From an uncultured Allomuricauda sp. (lineage in GTDB: Bacteria > Bacteroidota > Bacteroidia > Flavobacteriales > Flavobacteriaceae), in contig NZ_CAKZYF010000216.1 in NCBI RefSeq assembly GCF_937884665.1, positions 1 to 64,000 of the forward strand: DNA of 64,000 nt. Reading direction: 5' to 3'. This document shows, in pieces, positions 28,035 through 35,608 of this stretch; positions within the stretch are counted from its first letter, which is position 1; the number at the start of each line of letters is the position of its first letter. The position numbers and the translations under genes were made by a program. The notes under the pieces are model-generated. The model was not told the origin of the DNA and searched no databases. It was given only the letters and a program-made list of their open reading frames with translations.

Positions 28035-29981
28035 ATGGTTACAACATCATCCTGTTTTGTTTTTCCGCGGGCAACCTTTATAAAGAGGACTTTACCTTAT
28101 GGTATAGCGTTTTTTAAGCTCTTTATTTTTCTTTTTTTGCAGGTGTCCTGTTTTGGACAGGAAACTCAAATACAGGCTTTTGGATATACCCCCAAGACGG
28201 TGCCTGATTCCTTATATAGAGCTTTGAAAAGTGCTTCCAATGAAAGCACTAAGGCCAATATCATATCTCAAATCGCGGCGAGGTATTTAGAATCGGGAAA
28301 TGGGGACTCTGCAATATACTATGCTTCGTATTTCAAAAAAACGATTTCGGGTCTCCCTGATGTGAAAATTACCGACCAGGTTTTACAAAAAAGACTTGAA
28401 GGAGATGGAAACTATTTAAAGGGTCTTTACGACAAGGCATTGGAAGCTTATCTAAAAGGCATTTCCTTAAATTCCGATAAACCCGAAGAGAAAGAGTCGC
28501 AAAAATGCCTTTTAGGAATTGGCCGTATCTATTTGGCCAAATCGGAATGGGCCAAAGCAAACGATGTATTACAGGAATGCACACAATATCCAGAAGTCGC
28601 TGCCCATGCATACCATCTTCTGGGTATGGCCTCTTTTGAAAAGAAAGATTTTGAAAAATGCCGCACGTACTTCGAATCCGCTTCCCGGTTGGCCAAGGAG
28701 AAAAATGCCTTCAAACTAATGCAAAGAATCCTGTTGGGTTTAGGAAAATTGGAAGAAACCCAAAATAATACGGACAAAGCCTTGGCCCTATATGAATCGG
28801 TACTAAAAGAATGTATCCAAGTACCTTACTACGATCTGTATACGGAAGCTGTCGTCCTGTATGGGCGGTTGGCCACAAAATTGGGGTATTTTGACCAAGC
28901 GGAAATAACCTTGAGCATGGCATATACCAATGCCATACAATGGAACCGTCTAGAACTTCAAAAACAAATCATCAATAGCTTAAGAAAGACCTATCAGCAA
29001 AAGGGCGATTATAAAAACGCCTATAATCTTATGACCCATTATCTTAGGGTTTCCAATGAGATAGCACAAGAACAAAATTCCCAGATTGTTTCTGAACTTG
29101 AGGTCCAATACCAAATGCTTCGTAAAGAAAACCAGATTCTAGAACTCAAAGAAGAACAGCTACAGAAGCAGTCCGAATTGGAACGACAAAAGACGATAAA
29201 ACAAGCTTTTTTATATGGGTTCCTGGTTATTCTGGTCCCCATATTGGCTCTTTTGTATGTCTACTATCAAAAACTACAAGCACAAAGTCAACTCAATCTT
29301 AGAATGAGGGAATTGAACACCCAGAAAATGGGCGCCCTGATCAAGGAAAATGAACTGATGCTCACCAAAACCACTTTGAATGCCCAACAGGAGGAACGCA
29401 GGAAGATTGCCAAGCAATTACATGATAGTATTGGGAGCAACCTTGCCGGAATAAAACTCCAGTTGGCCAATTTCCCGGGAAATGATAAAAACCCGAATCA
29501 TATTTTAACCCAAATTGATGAAACCTATCAACAAGTACGGGATCTTTCCCACGATTTGATTCCAAAAAAATTTAAACAGGATGCATTTTCGTCCTTAATC
29601 CGGGAATACCTCAAGACTATTGCTGAAGCTTCAAAAATTGAGTTTGAGTTTTCTGTTTTTCCTAAACAAGCTGTGGATACTTTAGAAGAAGCCCTTAAAA
29701 TTGAAATCTACACTATGATCCAAGAACTTCTGACCAATACCCTAAAACATGCATGTGCCCGCAGGGTGGAACTACATCTTCATCTGGATGGAAAATTATT
29801 ACAGCTGTTGTTCGAGGATGATGGCGTTGGATTCGATACGATGAAAACGACAAAAGGTATCGGACTTACAAATATCAAAGACCGATTGACAGCCCTAAAA
29901 GGAAAATTGCGAATAGACAGTGTCTTGAATCGCGGCACTGCAATAACTATTGAAATACCCATTGAACCTTATGCAACGTAG
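28035..29981 (+). CDS. TPR-repeat sensor histidine kinase (HisKA_3 type)
   Basis: A 648-residue kinase. After a hydrophobic signal/anchor (about 20-45) come six or so TPR-like repeats (about 60-340) that should face the periplasm. A coiled-coil (about 345-385) leads into one membrane helix (about 388-408), then a DHp domain with the phospho-acceptor in RRKIAKQLHDSIGSNL (His 462) and a HATPase with N-box IQELLTNTLKHA, G1 DDGVGFD and G2 GIGLTNIKDRL. This is the LiaS/NarX type that pairs with LuxR-family regulators. The regulator gene overlaps its 3' end by 11 bases, so the pair is translationally coupled. The signal sensed by the TPR part is unknown. Confidence 0.93.
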   Translation: MVTTSSCFVFPRATFIKRTLPYGIAFFKLFIFLFLQVSCFGQETQIQAFGYTPKTVPDSLYRALKSASNESTKANIISQIAARYLESGNGDSAIYYASYFKKTISGLPDVKITDQVLQKRLEGDGNYLKGLYDKALEAYLKGISLNSDKPEEKESQKCLLGIGRIYLAKSEWAKANDVLQECTQYPEVAAHAYHLLGMASFEKKDFEKCRTYFESASRLAKEKNAFKLMQRILLGLGKLEETQNNTDKALALYESVLKECIQVPYYDLYTEAVVLYGRLATKLGYFDQAEITLSMAYTNAIQWNRLELQKQIINSLRKTYQQKGDYKNAYNLMTHYLRVSNEIAQEQNSQIVSELEVQYQMLRKENQILELKEEQLQKQSELERQKTIKQAFLYGFLVILVPILALLYVYYQKLQAQSQLNLRMRELNTQKMGALIKENELMLTKTTLNAQQEERRKIAKQLHDSIGSNLAGIKLQLANFPGNDKNPNHILTQIDETYQQVRDLSHDLIPKKFKQDAFSSLIREYLKTIAEASKIEFEFSVFPKQAVDTLEEALKIEIYTMIQELLTNTLKHACARRVELHLHLDGKLLQLLFEDDGVGFDTMKTTKGIGLTNIKDRLTALKGKLRIDSVLNRGTAITIEIPIEPYAT

Positions 29982-30618
29982 TGCTAGAATCATAGTGGTG
30001 GACGACCACAAAATGTTCTTGGACGGGCTTACCAGTATCTTGGAAACCCAACAAAATTTGGATATTGTGATGACCGCCAAAAACGGATTTAATGTAGAAA
30101 AGTACCTTAAAATAAACGAAAGTGATACGATAGATTTGGTAATAATGGACCTAAGTATGCCGGAATATGATGGAATAGCATTGAACAAGTTCATAAAGAC
30201 CCATAGACCTCGCATAAAAACTTTAGTGGTAAGTATGCTCCACGATGTAAGAACTGTACAGACATTGACCCAAGACAAAGTAGATGGGTTTTTGCCAAAA
30301 AATGCTCCTAAAGAAGAGCTACTAAAAGCAATAGATGAAATTTTAAAAGGAGGTAATTACTTTTCGCAAACCATCAAGGAGGTTTATTTGAAAGGAATGA
30401 CGGCACAGGAAAAAGAAACTGAGTTCAGCCTTTCGAAAAGAGAAAAAGAGGTGTTGCGGCTTATTGCCATGGAAAGGACCACACAAGAAATTGCGGATGA
30501 GCTTTTCCTGAGCAAACACACGATAGAAAGTTATCGTAAAAATCTTATTTCCAAGTTGGGCGTACGAAACCTTGCCGGACTTACCAAGTATGCCATTAAA
30601 CTGAAACTTATCGACTAA
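29971..30618 (+). CDS. NarL/LuxR-family response regulator
   Basis: A 215-residue regulator from the ATG that overlaps the kinase stop; a TTG 21 bases earlier is less likely. The receiver domain has the acidic pair VVDDHKMFLDG, the phospho-acceptor Asp in VIMDLSMPEYDG and the Lys of FLPKNAP. The LuxR helix-turn-helix is SKREKEVLRLIAMERTTQEI and LFLSKHTIESYRKNLISKLG. It is the cognate partner of the TPR kinase. A palindrome CCCTG-N4-CAGGG just downstream, before the next gene, could be one of its binding sites. Confidence 0.94.
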   Translation: MQRSARIIVVDDHKMFLDGLTSILETQQNLDIVMTAKNGFNVEKYLKINESDTIDLVIMDLSMPEYDGIALNKFIKTHRPRIKTLVVSMLHDVRTVQTLTQDKVDGFLPKNAPKEELLKAIDEILKGGNYFSQTIKEVYLKGMTAQEKETEFSLSKREKEVLRLIAMERTTQEIADELFLSKHTIESYRKNLISKLGVRNLAGLTKYAIKLKLID

Positions 30619-30634
30619 AGTAATACCCACGCCC

Positions 30635-30648
30635 CCCTGTTTTCAGGG
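30635..30648. promoter_or_regulatory. palindrome CCCTG-TTTT-CAGGG, candidate operator or terminator
   Basis: A perfect 14-base inverted repeat lies 17 bases after the response regulator stop and about 80 bases before the next ATG. As 7-2-7 it reads CCCCTGT-TT-TCAGGGA, a plausible geometry for a NarL/LuxR-type dimer. The same CCCTG-N4-CAGGG occurs upstream of the MORN-repeat gene at 34721. A weak terminator is the alternative, but no T run follows. Confidence 0.45.
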
Positions 30649-30728
30649 AGTGGACTTTCACATAATTCAGGGTTGATAGCCCTATCGCCCTAAGGTAGTT
30701 TTATCCCATAATTCAAAAAACAATAATT

Positions 30729-31154
30729 ATGATTTATGGAATTACCCTGGTACTGCTCAGTATTGTTGCAGTACCTTCTTTAGTACTATCCAAAAAACCC
30801 AATGCCAAGGAATTGCTTGAAAAAATTGAACCTTATCAGGGTTGGATCGGCCTTGTCTTCTGTATCTGGGGCGTTTGGGGAATTGTTACCGGTATTTTGA
30901 ATATTGGGTGGTTGACCCATGCGCCAATTTGGTGGGCAACCTTTATGGCGGGAAGCTTGGTAGAGGCCGTTCTTGGTTTTATGTTGGGTTTTGGACTTAT
31001 GAACCGATTGTTCCTGAGCAAAAACCCAGATGCTCTTGAAAAAGCAGCCTTACTCCGAAAAAAAATTGCACCGAAGCAAGGCAAAATTGGAATTCTGGGC
31101 GTATTTGTCGGAATCTGGATGATAGTCGCTTCTTTTTTGTTCAGTGTTGTCTAA
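30729..31154 (+). CDS. small four-helix membrane protein, unknown function
   Basis: A 141-residue protein with four hydrophobic segments (about 1-20, 36-60, 65-90 and 115-140) joined by Lys-rich loops. The two halves look similar ([20 protein letters not shown] and [20 protein letters not shown]), indicating an internal duplication. I do not recognise a characterised family. It is followed after 7 bp by a SIMPL-domain gene, so the two form a small operon downstream of the TPR kinase/LuxR pair. Confidence 0.8.
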   Translation: MIYGITLVLLSIVAVPSLVLSKKPNAKELLEKIEPYQGWIGLVFCIWGVWGIVTGILNIGWLTHAPIWWATFMAGSLVEAVLGFMLGFGLMNRLFLSKNPDALEKAALLRKKIAPKQGKIGILGVFVGIWMIVASFLFSVV

Positions 31155-31161
31155 ATAGAGG

Positions 31162-31776
31162 ATGATGAAAAAACTATTTTACTTTTTTGTGATGCTGGGA
31201 ACCGCTGGCGCCATGGCACAAGAGGCCGAAGCTACAAGTCGACAGATTACGGTGAATGGAAATGTAGAGGTCAAAAGGGAGATACAAGCGTATCGGGTAC
31301 AGGCCGTTTTAAGTATGGACCAAGTGTATTATTCTGACCCAACCGTTACCTCTTTTACAGCACTGAAAAACAAGTATTTTCAAGCTGTTAGGGATGCTGG
31401 TTTTGATCCAGAGCAATTCTCGGAACACCCCAACGAGTTTTTAGCACTAGGGTATCAGAAAGAGGGAACCGTGCTTAAATATGAGACCGACTCCGCAAAA
31501 GAACTTGAATTGCTATCCAAAGTGAGGATGACGGGCATTACCCTGTCCTATGAATTTAAAACGGTTCTGGAAGCTGAGCGACAAAAGGAACTACTGCAAA
31601 GCGTGCTTGCCGATGCCAAGCAAAATGCCACACAGATCTGTAAAGAGATCAACGCCCGGCCAGGAGCCATAATCGCGATATCAGGACATACCCCAAAAGA
31701 GGAAACCTGGATTTCCTATCTCGGTAACAACTATCCTGAGTATTGGACGCTTTCCGTAACCTACCGCTTAGAGTAA
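31162..31776 (+). CDS. secreted SIMPL-domain (DUF541) protein
   Basis: A 204-residue protein with a signal peptide (MMKKLFYFFVMLGTAGAMA) and a SIMPL-type domain: ITVNGNVEVKREIQAYRVQA at the start, and the later segments ITLSYEFKTVLEAER and ATQICKEINARPGAIIAIS typical of DUF541. Family members are periplasmic, form ring-like oligomers in some cases and are linked to stress responses, but with no fixed reaction. It is probably cotranscribed with the preceding membrane protein, and a strong terminator follows. Confidence 0.8.
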   Translation: MMKKLFYFFVMLGTAGAMAQEAEATSRQITVNGNVEVKREIQAYRVQAVLSMDQVYYSDPTVTSFTALKNKYFQAVRDAGFDPEQFSEHPNEFLALGYQKEGTVLKYETDSAKELELLSKVRMTGITLSYEFKTVLEAERQKELLQSVLADAKQNATQICKEINARPGAIIAISGHTPKEETWISYLGNNYPEYWTLSVTYRLE

Positions 31777-31803
31777 CCTATTTTTGGTTGTTAATTTTGT
31801 TTT

Positions 31804-31836
31804 GGTCCATTGACCTTTCGGCAATGGACCTTTTTT
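31804..31836 (+). terminator. rho-independent terminator after the SIMPL gene
   Basis: A perfect 9-bp stem GGTCCATTG / CAATGGACC with a 9-base loop is followed by six T, 27 bases after the stop codon. Confidence 0.92.
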
Positions 31837-32069
31837 ATAGTAGCAGTTGCCTCCCTTCAGAATAAAGTGATTGTGGTTTAAAGCGTTTTTGATTAGAAAA
31901 CCTCAACCCTCTTTTTAAAAAAGTGGATACGTGGGCATTCCCAAAGCCACAATAAACCCGAAAGTATGCCATTTGTGATAGTAAAGACGTTTACACCTGG
32001 GAATTCAATTACATCGAAAGAATGAATTTGCTTTGTTGATGAAGGTAGGCTAAAGGTCTTAAAGTATGA

Positions 32070-32094
32070 AAGAGCACCGAATTTCGGTGCTCTT
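32070..32094 (-). terminator. terminator after the MORN-repeat gene
   Basis: A 10-bp perfect stem (arms AGAGCACCGA and TCGGTGCTCT, loop ATT) begins 18 bases beyond the stop codon of the minus-strand gene. Flanking bases extend it slightly. On the minus strand it is followed by TTCAT, a short T run. Confidence 0.75.
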
Positions 32095-32111
32095 TACTGA
32101 TTTTACCTCTT

Positions 32112-34667
32112 TCAATACAGGTCCAGATAGTTGATGTTATCCATTCGAAAGTCCAGGCCATCCATATATTTTTTGGAAGCGCTCGGCCTTGTAAGTTCAA
32201 AGGCCTTGAAGACGATATCGCCCTCTTTGGAAATGTATTGGATTTCATCTCCTTTTTCTGTCTTGGTGCATGCAACCTTTTCCAATTCCTTATCGTAGTC
32301 ATAAACAGGCAGGACCCAAACAGTTCCACTTTCATAAATGCCCTTGTTGAAAAAGGCCCTATGAATCTCTGTTCCGTCAATACGATAGCGTATGACAGGT
32401 CCGTTCAGCATCTCTCCGTTTAGATAAAAGTTATATTTTATTGTGTTTGTTTTTGGATGATATACCGTAACCTCATCATTACCATCTTCATTGCGCTTTC
32501 GCAACACATTGCCCGTGTCCAAATATTTCAACTCACTTTTCAGAGTTCCTTTCTCGTATACTTTTTCAGTTTTTTCACGATATGCGGATAAAATCTCCTT
32601 GCCGTCGTAGGGCATATCGTTTTTAAATAGCATTGTGGAAACGACTTTTCCATTGGTGTCAAAATAAGTAGCCTCACCTTCTTTTTTGCCCTCATCATAG
32701 TTTATAAAATGCGTAACCGCGCCATTGGCATTGTAATAGATAAATTTTCCGTCTTTGCGCCCATTTGAATACGCTCCGCGAATTTCAGGCTCTTGATTGT
32801 AGTTCAATTTTTCATAGGTGCCATTTTTTACGCCCATAGCATAGGTAATTCTTTCCTTGGTCTGGTAGTCGTAGAACGTTCCTTCATAAGGTTCTTTGTT
32901 TTTGTATTTCAAATCGGAAAGTAACTCTCCGTCCCTAGTGTAAATTCGAGCATGGGAACTAAGGTCGATATCCTCCACCAAAACCTGCTTTTTTGTCCTT
33001 CCCTGAAAATAGCGCTGTTCATATCGCAATAGCTTTTCCAATATCCCGTTGCTCCTTCTTTCTACCTTGCTCAGCATGTCGGTACCATAGAAATATTCCC
33101 AAAGCTCCCCATCTTGATTAAGATAATCGTATGTGCTTATCTGCTTACCCGCTTTATCGTAAAAAATTCCTTGGGTTTCTTTGTACCGCTTGTAACGTAT
33201 TTCAGACCTTTTGTTGCCGTTACCATGGTACTTCACCTTCTTTATGTAATTATAGCCCCCGGAATCAAAAAAGGTTTCTTCCCTATACGCCACTCCGGTG
33301 TCATAGTCATAAGAGAGGGTGGTTTCTTTTATTTTGGCTCCATCCTCATATTGGTAAATATTGATCAATCGGCCTTTTGAGTCAATAAAGCACTGTTTTC
33401 CATCCAACGGGGTATAGTAGTTTTCTTGGGACAGCACCATTTTACCCATTTCCCTTCCTTCTTTATCATAGTAAACCTCTAGGGCCCCATTTCTCTTTTT
33501 GAAAATCTTTTGGGTATCCCGATAAAACTGTGTCTCCTGGATCAATTTGCCTTCTTTGTATTTCCGAACGAAATCCAGGGCATATTCCGTTCCGTTCCAT
33601 GGAACGTAATCCTTATACACCAGAGAGTCATTGACTTTCCCCAAACGGTTATAATACAGCACCTTTTCTTTCCTGTTTTTTTCGTCATAGGATGTATAAG
33701 AGGAAAGGTATCCGTCCGTAAACTTCTTTTCCCATACCGTGGCGCCATTTTCATAAGCTTGTATCGTTCCAAATTCGATGTTGCTGGAAGAGAAATATCC
33801 TTTTTTACCGGTGTAGTTTTTTCCATTGAACGGAGTCAGATACCCGTTCTTCCATTTGTATTCAATACTGTCCAACTTATTGCCCTGGTTACTGTAGAAA
33901 ACGGTTTGGTAAACCGGTTTAACCATAAAATGTACCCGTAAAATCCCAGAATCATCATAATATGAGGTATTCAAATACTTTCCCTTTTCGTAATGGACAA
34001 TGGTCTGAGAGGCTGTATCTATATTGTAAAAACTGAATTCTGAGCCATTATGCAGAACCCCATCTTCGTATGTAGCCTCCGCAATAATCTGTTCCTCGGC
34101 ATCATAAGACCTGCTCATTACGGTTACCCTTTTGCCCGTAGGGTCCGTAATGCTGTATCGTATATTTCTTCTTCCCGATAGACTCCCTTTGTGCGAAATT
34201 TCAATTAGTGTATCGTTCCTAAACTCCGAATAAAACAGATAATTCCGATAATCCACATTTTGCCTGCCCTGGACAAAGCGACCGTTTTTATAGGTGCCCG
34301 CTAGCTTTTCCTTGCCCAAATAGCTAATAAATTCTCCTTCGAGTCTCCCTTTTTCAAAATTCCCAACTTGGAATATGGTGCCATCCTCGCGATACCAAAC
34401 TACTTTACCTTCCCACGAATCCCTATCCCGAGCAGTAGAAACGCCTTCCATTTGTAGCTTTCCGCTTTTATAGTAATCCTTCATATTGAACCATCCATTC
34501 TCCAGTTCTGAAGTCACCCGATAAAAAGATGCTCCCTGCTTCTCCGCTTCTTTCCACTCTGCGTTGTACCAAATCGTATCATTTTGGGCATGAAGTTTTG
34601 GTATGGAACAAAAAAAAGATACGCCTGCAAGAATCAAAAGATGAAAAACAAAAGAAGAGGTCTTCAT
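32112..34667 (-). CDS. large secreted MORN/YwqK-repeat protein
   Basis: An 851-residue exported protein (signal peptide with AQA-like end, LHAQNDTIWY). Almost the whole mature chain is built of degenerate MORN_2 (YwqK-type) units, about 20 residues each, of the pattern F.NGK..G....Y...G: for example VGNFEKGRLEGEFISY, LAGTYKNGRFVQG and AYSNGRKDGKFIYYNANG. MORN repeats form extended beta-hairpin solenoids; in Bacteroidota such exported forms are of unknown role and are often called YwqK antitoxin-like, which I do not adopt. No T9SS C-terminal domain is visible. The start was placed at the ATG giving MKTSSFVFHLL, since 18 earlier codons precede a normal signal peptide. A palindrome lies about 54 bp upstream. 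Confidence 0.82.
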   Translation of the reverse strand: MKTSSFVFHLLILAGVSFFCSIPKLHAQNDTIWYNAEWKEAEKQGASFYRVTSELENGWFNMKDYYKSGKLQMEGVSTARDRDSWEGKVVWYREDGTIFQVGNFEKGRLEGEFISYLGKEKLAGTYKNGRFVQGRQNVDYRNYLFYSEFRNDTLIEISHKGSLSGRRNIRYSITDPTGKRVTVMSRSYDAEEQIIAEATYEDGVLHNGSEFSFYNIDTASQTIVHYEKGKYLNTSYYDDSGILRVHFMVKPVYQTVFYSNQGNKLDSIEYKWKNGYLTPFNGKNYTGKKGYFSSSNIEFGTIQAYENGATVWEKKFTDGYLSSYTSYDEKNRKEKVLYYNRLGKVNDSLVYKDYVPWNGTEYALDFVRKYKEGKLIQETQFYRDTQKIFKKRNGALEVYYDKEGREMGKMVLSQENYYTPLDGKQCFIDSKGRLINIYQYEDGAKIKETTLSYDYDTGVAYREETFFDSGGYNYIKKVKYHGNGNKRSEIRYKRYKETQGIFYDKAGKQISTYDYLNQDGELWEYFYGTDMLSKVERRSNGILEKLLRYEQRYFQGRTKKQVLVEDIDLSSHARIYTRDGELLSDLKYKNKEPYEGTFYDYQTKERITYAMGVKNGTYEKLNYNQEPEIRGAYSNGRKDGKFIYYNANGAVTHFINYDEGKKEGEATYFDTNGKVVSTMLFKNDMPYDGKEILSAYREKTEKVYEKGTLKSELKYLDTGNVLRKRNEDGNDEVTVYHPKTNTIKYNFYLNGEMLNGPVIRYRIDGTEIHRAFFNKGIYESGTVWVLPVYDYDKELEKVACTKTEKGDEIQYISKEGDIVFKAFELTRPSASKKYMDGLDFRMDNINYLDLY

Positions 34668-34720
34668 AGAAAAGGATTTAATTTTTAACAAAACTAAGAT
34701 AGAATCGGTAGCCCTCAGCA

Positions 34721-34734
34721 CCCTGAATACAGGG
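34721..34734. promoter_or_regulatory. palindrome CCCTG-AATA-CAGGG upstream of the MORN-repeat gene
   Basis: A perfect 14-base inverted repeat lies 54 bases upstream of the MORN-repeat ATG. As 7-2-7 it reads ACCCTGA-AT-ACAGGGA. A further half-site, CAGGG, follows 14 bases along (34744). The same core lies after the LuxR-type regulator at 30635, so both may be targets of that regulator. Confidence 0.5.
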
Positions 34735-34801
34735 ATTTTAAAACAGGGTATTGGTCACGTTGCGCTATTCCGGATATGCGAATGACCGGGCAGGTCAATC
34801 A

Positions 34802-35128
34802 TTATCTTTTCCGAAATACCAACTTTAGCACCAGAAGTAGGAGAAGTACAAGACCACAAAAGGGAAAAACTATGAAATAAGACCATAATATGGCACCAGG
34901 CCCATTTCCACTCCACATATTCCCGTTAGGTCGCGTGGCCCAATATGCATATAGCAATGGGCTCATGTAAAACAAGGCATTGAGAGCTAAAAATGTATTG
35001 AGGATTATGCCACGATATGTTTTTGAATCTTTAATAAAACAGAGTGCCACGCTCAAAAATACAGGAAGAACAAATACTATAAATAGGACTGTATCGGACA
35101 TAGCGGTTTTAACAGGAATAAAATCCAT
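34802..35128 (-). CDS. small membrane protein, unknown function
   Basis: About 108 residues with three hydrophobic segments (near 15-35, 45-65 and 80-105) and a basic C-terminus (LKLVFRKR). No motif is recognised. The start ATG at 35128 was chosen over a TTG four codons earlier; ATG at 35101 is also possible. It lies alone between the MORN-repeat gene and the nitrate operon end, on the same strand as both. Confidence 0.6.
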   Translation of the reverse strand: MDFIPVKTAMSDTVLFIVFVLPVFLSVALCFIKDSKTYRGIILNTFLALNALFYMSPLLYAYWATRPNGNMWSGNGPGAILWSYFIVFPFCGLVLLLLLVLKLVFRKR

Positions 35129-35235
35129 AACATCTCCCAAGCTGCCGCTTTAGGAGGTATTTCCCCAGACTTTTAATCTCATTTGAAGGGTTTATTGAAA
35201 ATAGTGACCTTACAAACAAAAAGAAAAAACTTTCA

Positions 35236-35601
35236 TTAAAGTAGTTTGGGGTTTGGATAATTATCAGATTGGTCTTCGATTGTGTTGTCCAGACAGGTAA
35301 AATCCTTTTCCACTAAAAGTGATAGTGCGGTAGGGTCGTTCCAATCCACGGAGTTTTTAAATCCCACCGTATCGCTGTTCGCCCAAGCCGATAACTCCTG
35401 TTCCGGCTCGTAAATCGTAATCTTGTGGTCAACAAAATCTGCTTCCAGTTCGGTTGTGCCAGCTTTCGCTTGAAGCGCATAAATGAGGGTGTTTCTGCCA
35501 AAAATGGTAGTCTCTTCATAGAATCCATCCCGGCAGAAGGTCTCAACCTCCGTCTTTGTCAAACGAAAACGCACCGAATTGCCTTTGATACGTATCTTCA
35601 T
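35236..35601 (-). CDS. small conserved flavobacterial protein (DUF7009-like)
   Basis: A 121-residue, probably cytoplasmic protein. It begins MKIRIKGNSVRFRLTKTEVE, followed by an alternating beta-rich core and an acidic tail with DFTCLDNTIEDQSDN. I recall this start as that of a family called DUF7009, with no known function. It starts 7 bp after the histidine kinase stop and is therefore likely the last gene of the nirB-nirD-DUF4202-kinase transcript. A link to nitrate metabolism is an inference from position only. Confidence 0.72.
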   Translation of the reverse strand: MKIRIKGNSVRFRLTKTEVETFCRDGFYEETTIFGRNTLIYALQAKAGTTELEADFVDHKITIYEPEQELSAWANSDTVGFKNSVDWNDPTALSLLVEKDFTCLDNTIEDQSDNYPNPKLL

Positions 35602-35608
35602 TTTCCTT

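Larger units (their letters stand above)
31777..32111. other. convergent intergenic region with two terminators
   Basis: A gene-free stretch between the SIMPL gene and the end of the MORN-repeat gene. It has a terminator at each end (listed separately). The middle 200 bases show short AT-rich runs and no ORF, repeat or RNA-like structure that I can support. Confidence 0.6.
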
